DNA from: Pseudovibrio exalbescens
GTDB lineage: Bacteria; Pseudomonadota; Alphaproteobacteria; Rhizobiales; Stappiaceae
Direction: 5' to 3'
Length of the DNA stretch: 64,000 bases
Assembly (NCBI RefSeq): GCF_028737195.1
Contig: NZ_JAQZAJ010000001.1
Location: 124,001 to 188,000 of the forward strand
The notes beneath the pieces are model-generated. The model was given only the letters and a program-made list of their open reading frames with translations, was not told the DNA's origin and did not search any database. The translations under genes and the position numbers were made by a program. The stretch's first letter is position 1, and each line of letters begins with the position of its first letter. Shown piece after piece: positions 62,837 through 64,000 of the stretch.

Positions 62837-63448
62837 ATGGGAGAAGCTTCGAAGACCCAAGAGCCTTCCATGGAGGAGATTTTGAGCTCTATTCGAAAGA
62901 TTATATCTGAAGAAGAGACAGACTCCGGAGCTGGTGATATGGATTTGGAAGAGGGCAAGGATCTGTCTCAGGACGATCTGGACAAGCTCTTTGATTCCCC
63001 GGGTGGTTTTGGTTCGGACGATGATGAACCGGAACAGGAAGTGGATTCGGTTGATGATGTTCTCGAGCTGACCGAAGACGCGGCTGTTGAGGAAGAAAAG
63101 CCGGAGATGGACCTGGTAAAGGGCATGCCGGAAACTGCGGATGATGATCGCGGTGATATTTCCTTCGACGGTGCGCCGGAAGTGGATGCCGACGACATTC
63201 TGGAAACCGTTGAGCAGAAGGTAGAGGCGGCTGCGCCAACACTGCTTTCTGAAAGCGCCAATCAGGCAGTTTCCTCTGCCTTCAATGGGTTGGCGAACAC
63301 CGTGCTCTCTCAGAATGCACGAACCCTTGATGATCTTGTTGCGGATATGCTGCGGCCCATGCTGAAATCATGGCTGGATCAGCACCTTCCCGATATGGTA
63401 GAGCGTCTCGTGAAACAGGAGATCGAAAGGATCTCCCGCGGTCGCTAA
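62837..63448 (+). CDS. popZ: PopZ/DUF2497 polar-organizing protein
   Basis: A 203-residue protein. The N-terminal helix PSMEEILSSIRKIISEEE (residues about 11-28), an acidic, disordered middle (28-125) and the C-terminal helices LSQNARTLDDLVADMLRPMLKSWLDQHLPDMVERLVKQEI are the PopZ pattern. PopZ organises the cell pole and anchors the chromosome origin in alphaproteobacteria. The ATG at 62837 has GAGGGG upstream. The middle linker is the acidic scaffold region. Confidence 0.88.
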   Translation: MGEASKTQEPSMEEILSSIRKIISEEETDSGAGDMDLEEGKDLSQDDLDKLFDSPGGFGSDDDEPEQEVDSVDDVLELTEDAAVEEEKPEMDLVKGMPETADDDRGDISFDGAPEVDADDILETVEQKVEAAAPTLLSESANQAVSSAFNGLANTVLSQNARTLDDLVADMLRPMLKSWLDQHLPDMVERLVKQEIERISRGR

Positions 63449-63471
63449 TCAGGCGAAAACGAAATGACCTG

Positions 63472-63502
63472 AAAGCGCTGCCGGCCGGTGGCGCTTTTTT
63501 AT
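63472..63502 (+). terminator. terminator after popZ
   Basis: AAAGCGC and GCGCTTT pair around an inner CCGGCCGG palindrome, followed by a T-run (TTTTTT). Lies about 20 bp past the stop. Confidence 0.85.
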
Positions 63503-63598
63503 TGCGATGGGAGTTGGCTTTACCGGCTTACACCGGTTGACTTCGGAACTGGCTTCCGATTTACACCATGCAGACCCCGCAAGTGGAAGAAAAGAAGT

Positions 63599-64000
63599 AT
63601 GCTGGATAAAACCTATGAGGCGGCCTCTGTTGAGCCGCGGATTTACGAGACCTGGGAAAATGCAGGTGCTTTCAAGGCCGGAGCAGGAGCAGACGACGGT
63701 GCTGCGACCTATTCCATCGTGATTCCGCCGCCCAATGTGACAGGCTCACTTCATATGGGCCACGCACTGAACAACACTCTTCAGGACATCATGGTTCGCT
63801 ACCAGCGCATGCGCGGTCGCGACGTTCTGTGGCAGCCGGGTATGGACCACGCTGGCATTGCAACGCAGATGGTTGTTGAGCGTCAATTGGCTGCCAATGG
63901 CGAGCCTTCTCGCCGCGATCTGGGCCGTGAAGGTTTCATTGAACGCGTTTGGCAGTGGAAAGATGAATCCGGCGGGATGATCTTCAATCAGCTCAAGCGC
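63599..64000 (+). CDS. valS: valyl-tRNA synthetase, N-terminal part
   Basis: The first 134 residues of a class I aminoacyl-tRNA synthetase that loads tRNA-Val. After [20 protein letters not shown], the ATP-binding HIGH-type motif is HMGHA in [18 protein letters not shown] near residue 50, and [11 protein letters not shown] follows near 80. The gene continues past the window edge. The order popZ-valS is typical of Hyphomicrobiales. Confidence 0.95.
   Translation, partial: MLDKTYEAASVEPRIYETWENAGAFKAGAGADDGAATYSIVIPPPNVTGSLHMGHALNNTLQDIMVRYQRMRGRDVLWQPGMDHAGIATQMVVERQLAANGEPSRRDLGREGFIERVWQWKDESGGMIFNQLKR

Noticed and set aside
1-64000. CRISPR array, insertion sequence or toxin-antitoxin pair
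   Set aside because: No regularly spaced repeats, transposase or recognisable toxin/antitoxin gene was found by eye.

Overview
This 64-kb window is chromosomal DNA from an alphaproteobacterium. The best guess is the order Hyphomicrobiales, close to Stappiaceae/Pseudovibrio. The placement rests on gene order and family content: hom-glpX-recJ, pcm-tolC-popZ-valS, rplM-rpsI, an aapJQMP amino-acid importer, an aerobic cobP-W-N-O cobalamin operon under a B12 riboswitch, class I PHA synthase, and ctaA beside a DUF2842 gene. Genus is inference only. No insertion sequence, CRISPR array or complete prophage was found.

Layout. (1) 0-9 kb: the edge of a surface-polysaccharide locus (CelD-like GNAT and NodB-type deacetylase), a beta-ketothiolase, ctaA, metY, and acyl-CoA genes. 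(2) 9-15 kb: rplM-rpsI with a good promoter and terminator, a secreted hydrolase with a duplicated signal-peptide segment, an FkbM methyltransferase and phaC. (3) 15-24 kb: housekeeping genes (aminotransferase, hom, glpX, recJ, an M3 peptidase). (4) 25-29 kb: a four-gene membrane operon (ArnT-like GT39, PAP2 phosphatase, polyprenyl-phosphate GT2, LAB_N protein) that looks like a lipid-linked sugar pathway for lipid A or LPS core. (5) 29-34 kb: aapJQMP with a hairpin after aapJ. (6) 34-40 kb: a TetR/HD-domain divergent pair with a striking operator-like inverted repeat, then cysK, cls, alaX and sseA. (7) 40.7-41 kb: two identical tRNA-Asn genes. (8) 41-53.5 kb: B12 synthesis in two blocks. The riboswitch drives cobP-cobW-cobN-cobO; farther on are YrhK-cobQ, and on the minus strand cobC-cobD. 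(9) 53.6-60 kb: the most accessory-looking part, with small uncharacterised genes, an orphan TorD chaperone, a GyrI-like protein, an RTX/VCBS secreted protein interrupted at a 9-bp homopolymer, tRNA-Cys and an orphan DUF2793 gene. (10) 60-64 kb: pcm, tolC, popZ/DUF2497 and the start of valS.

How the genes work together. Thiolase and phaC belong to carbon storage. metY, hom, cysK and sseA belong to sulfur and aspartate-family amino-acid metabolism. The cob genes insert cobalt, adenosylate, amidate and attach the aminopropanol arm of B12. The most interesting item is the homopolymer-interrupted RTX gene at 56.6-58.7 kb, which has a strong upstream start in another frame. That is what a phase-variable or slippage-dependent surface protein would look like, though a sequencing error is possible. 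I did not find a clearly new multi-gene system. The 25-29 kb lipid-glycan operon and the 53.6-58.7 kb accessory stretch are the best places to look.
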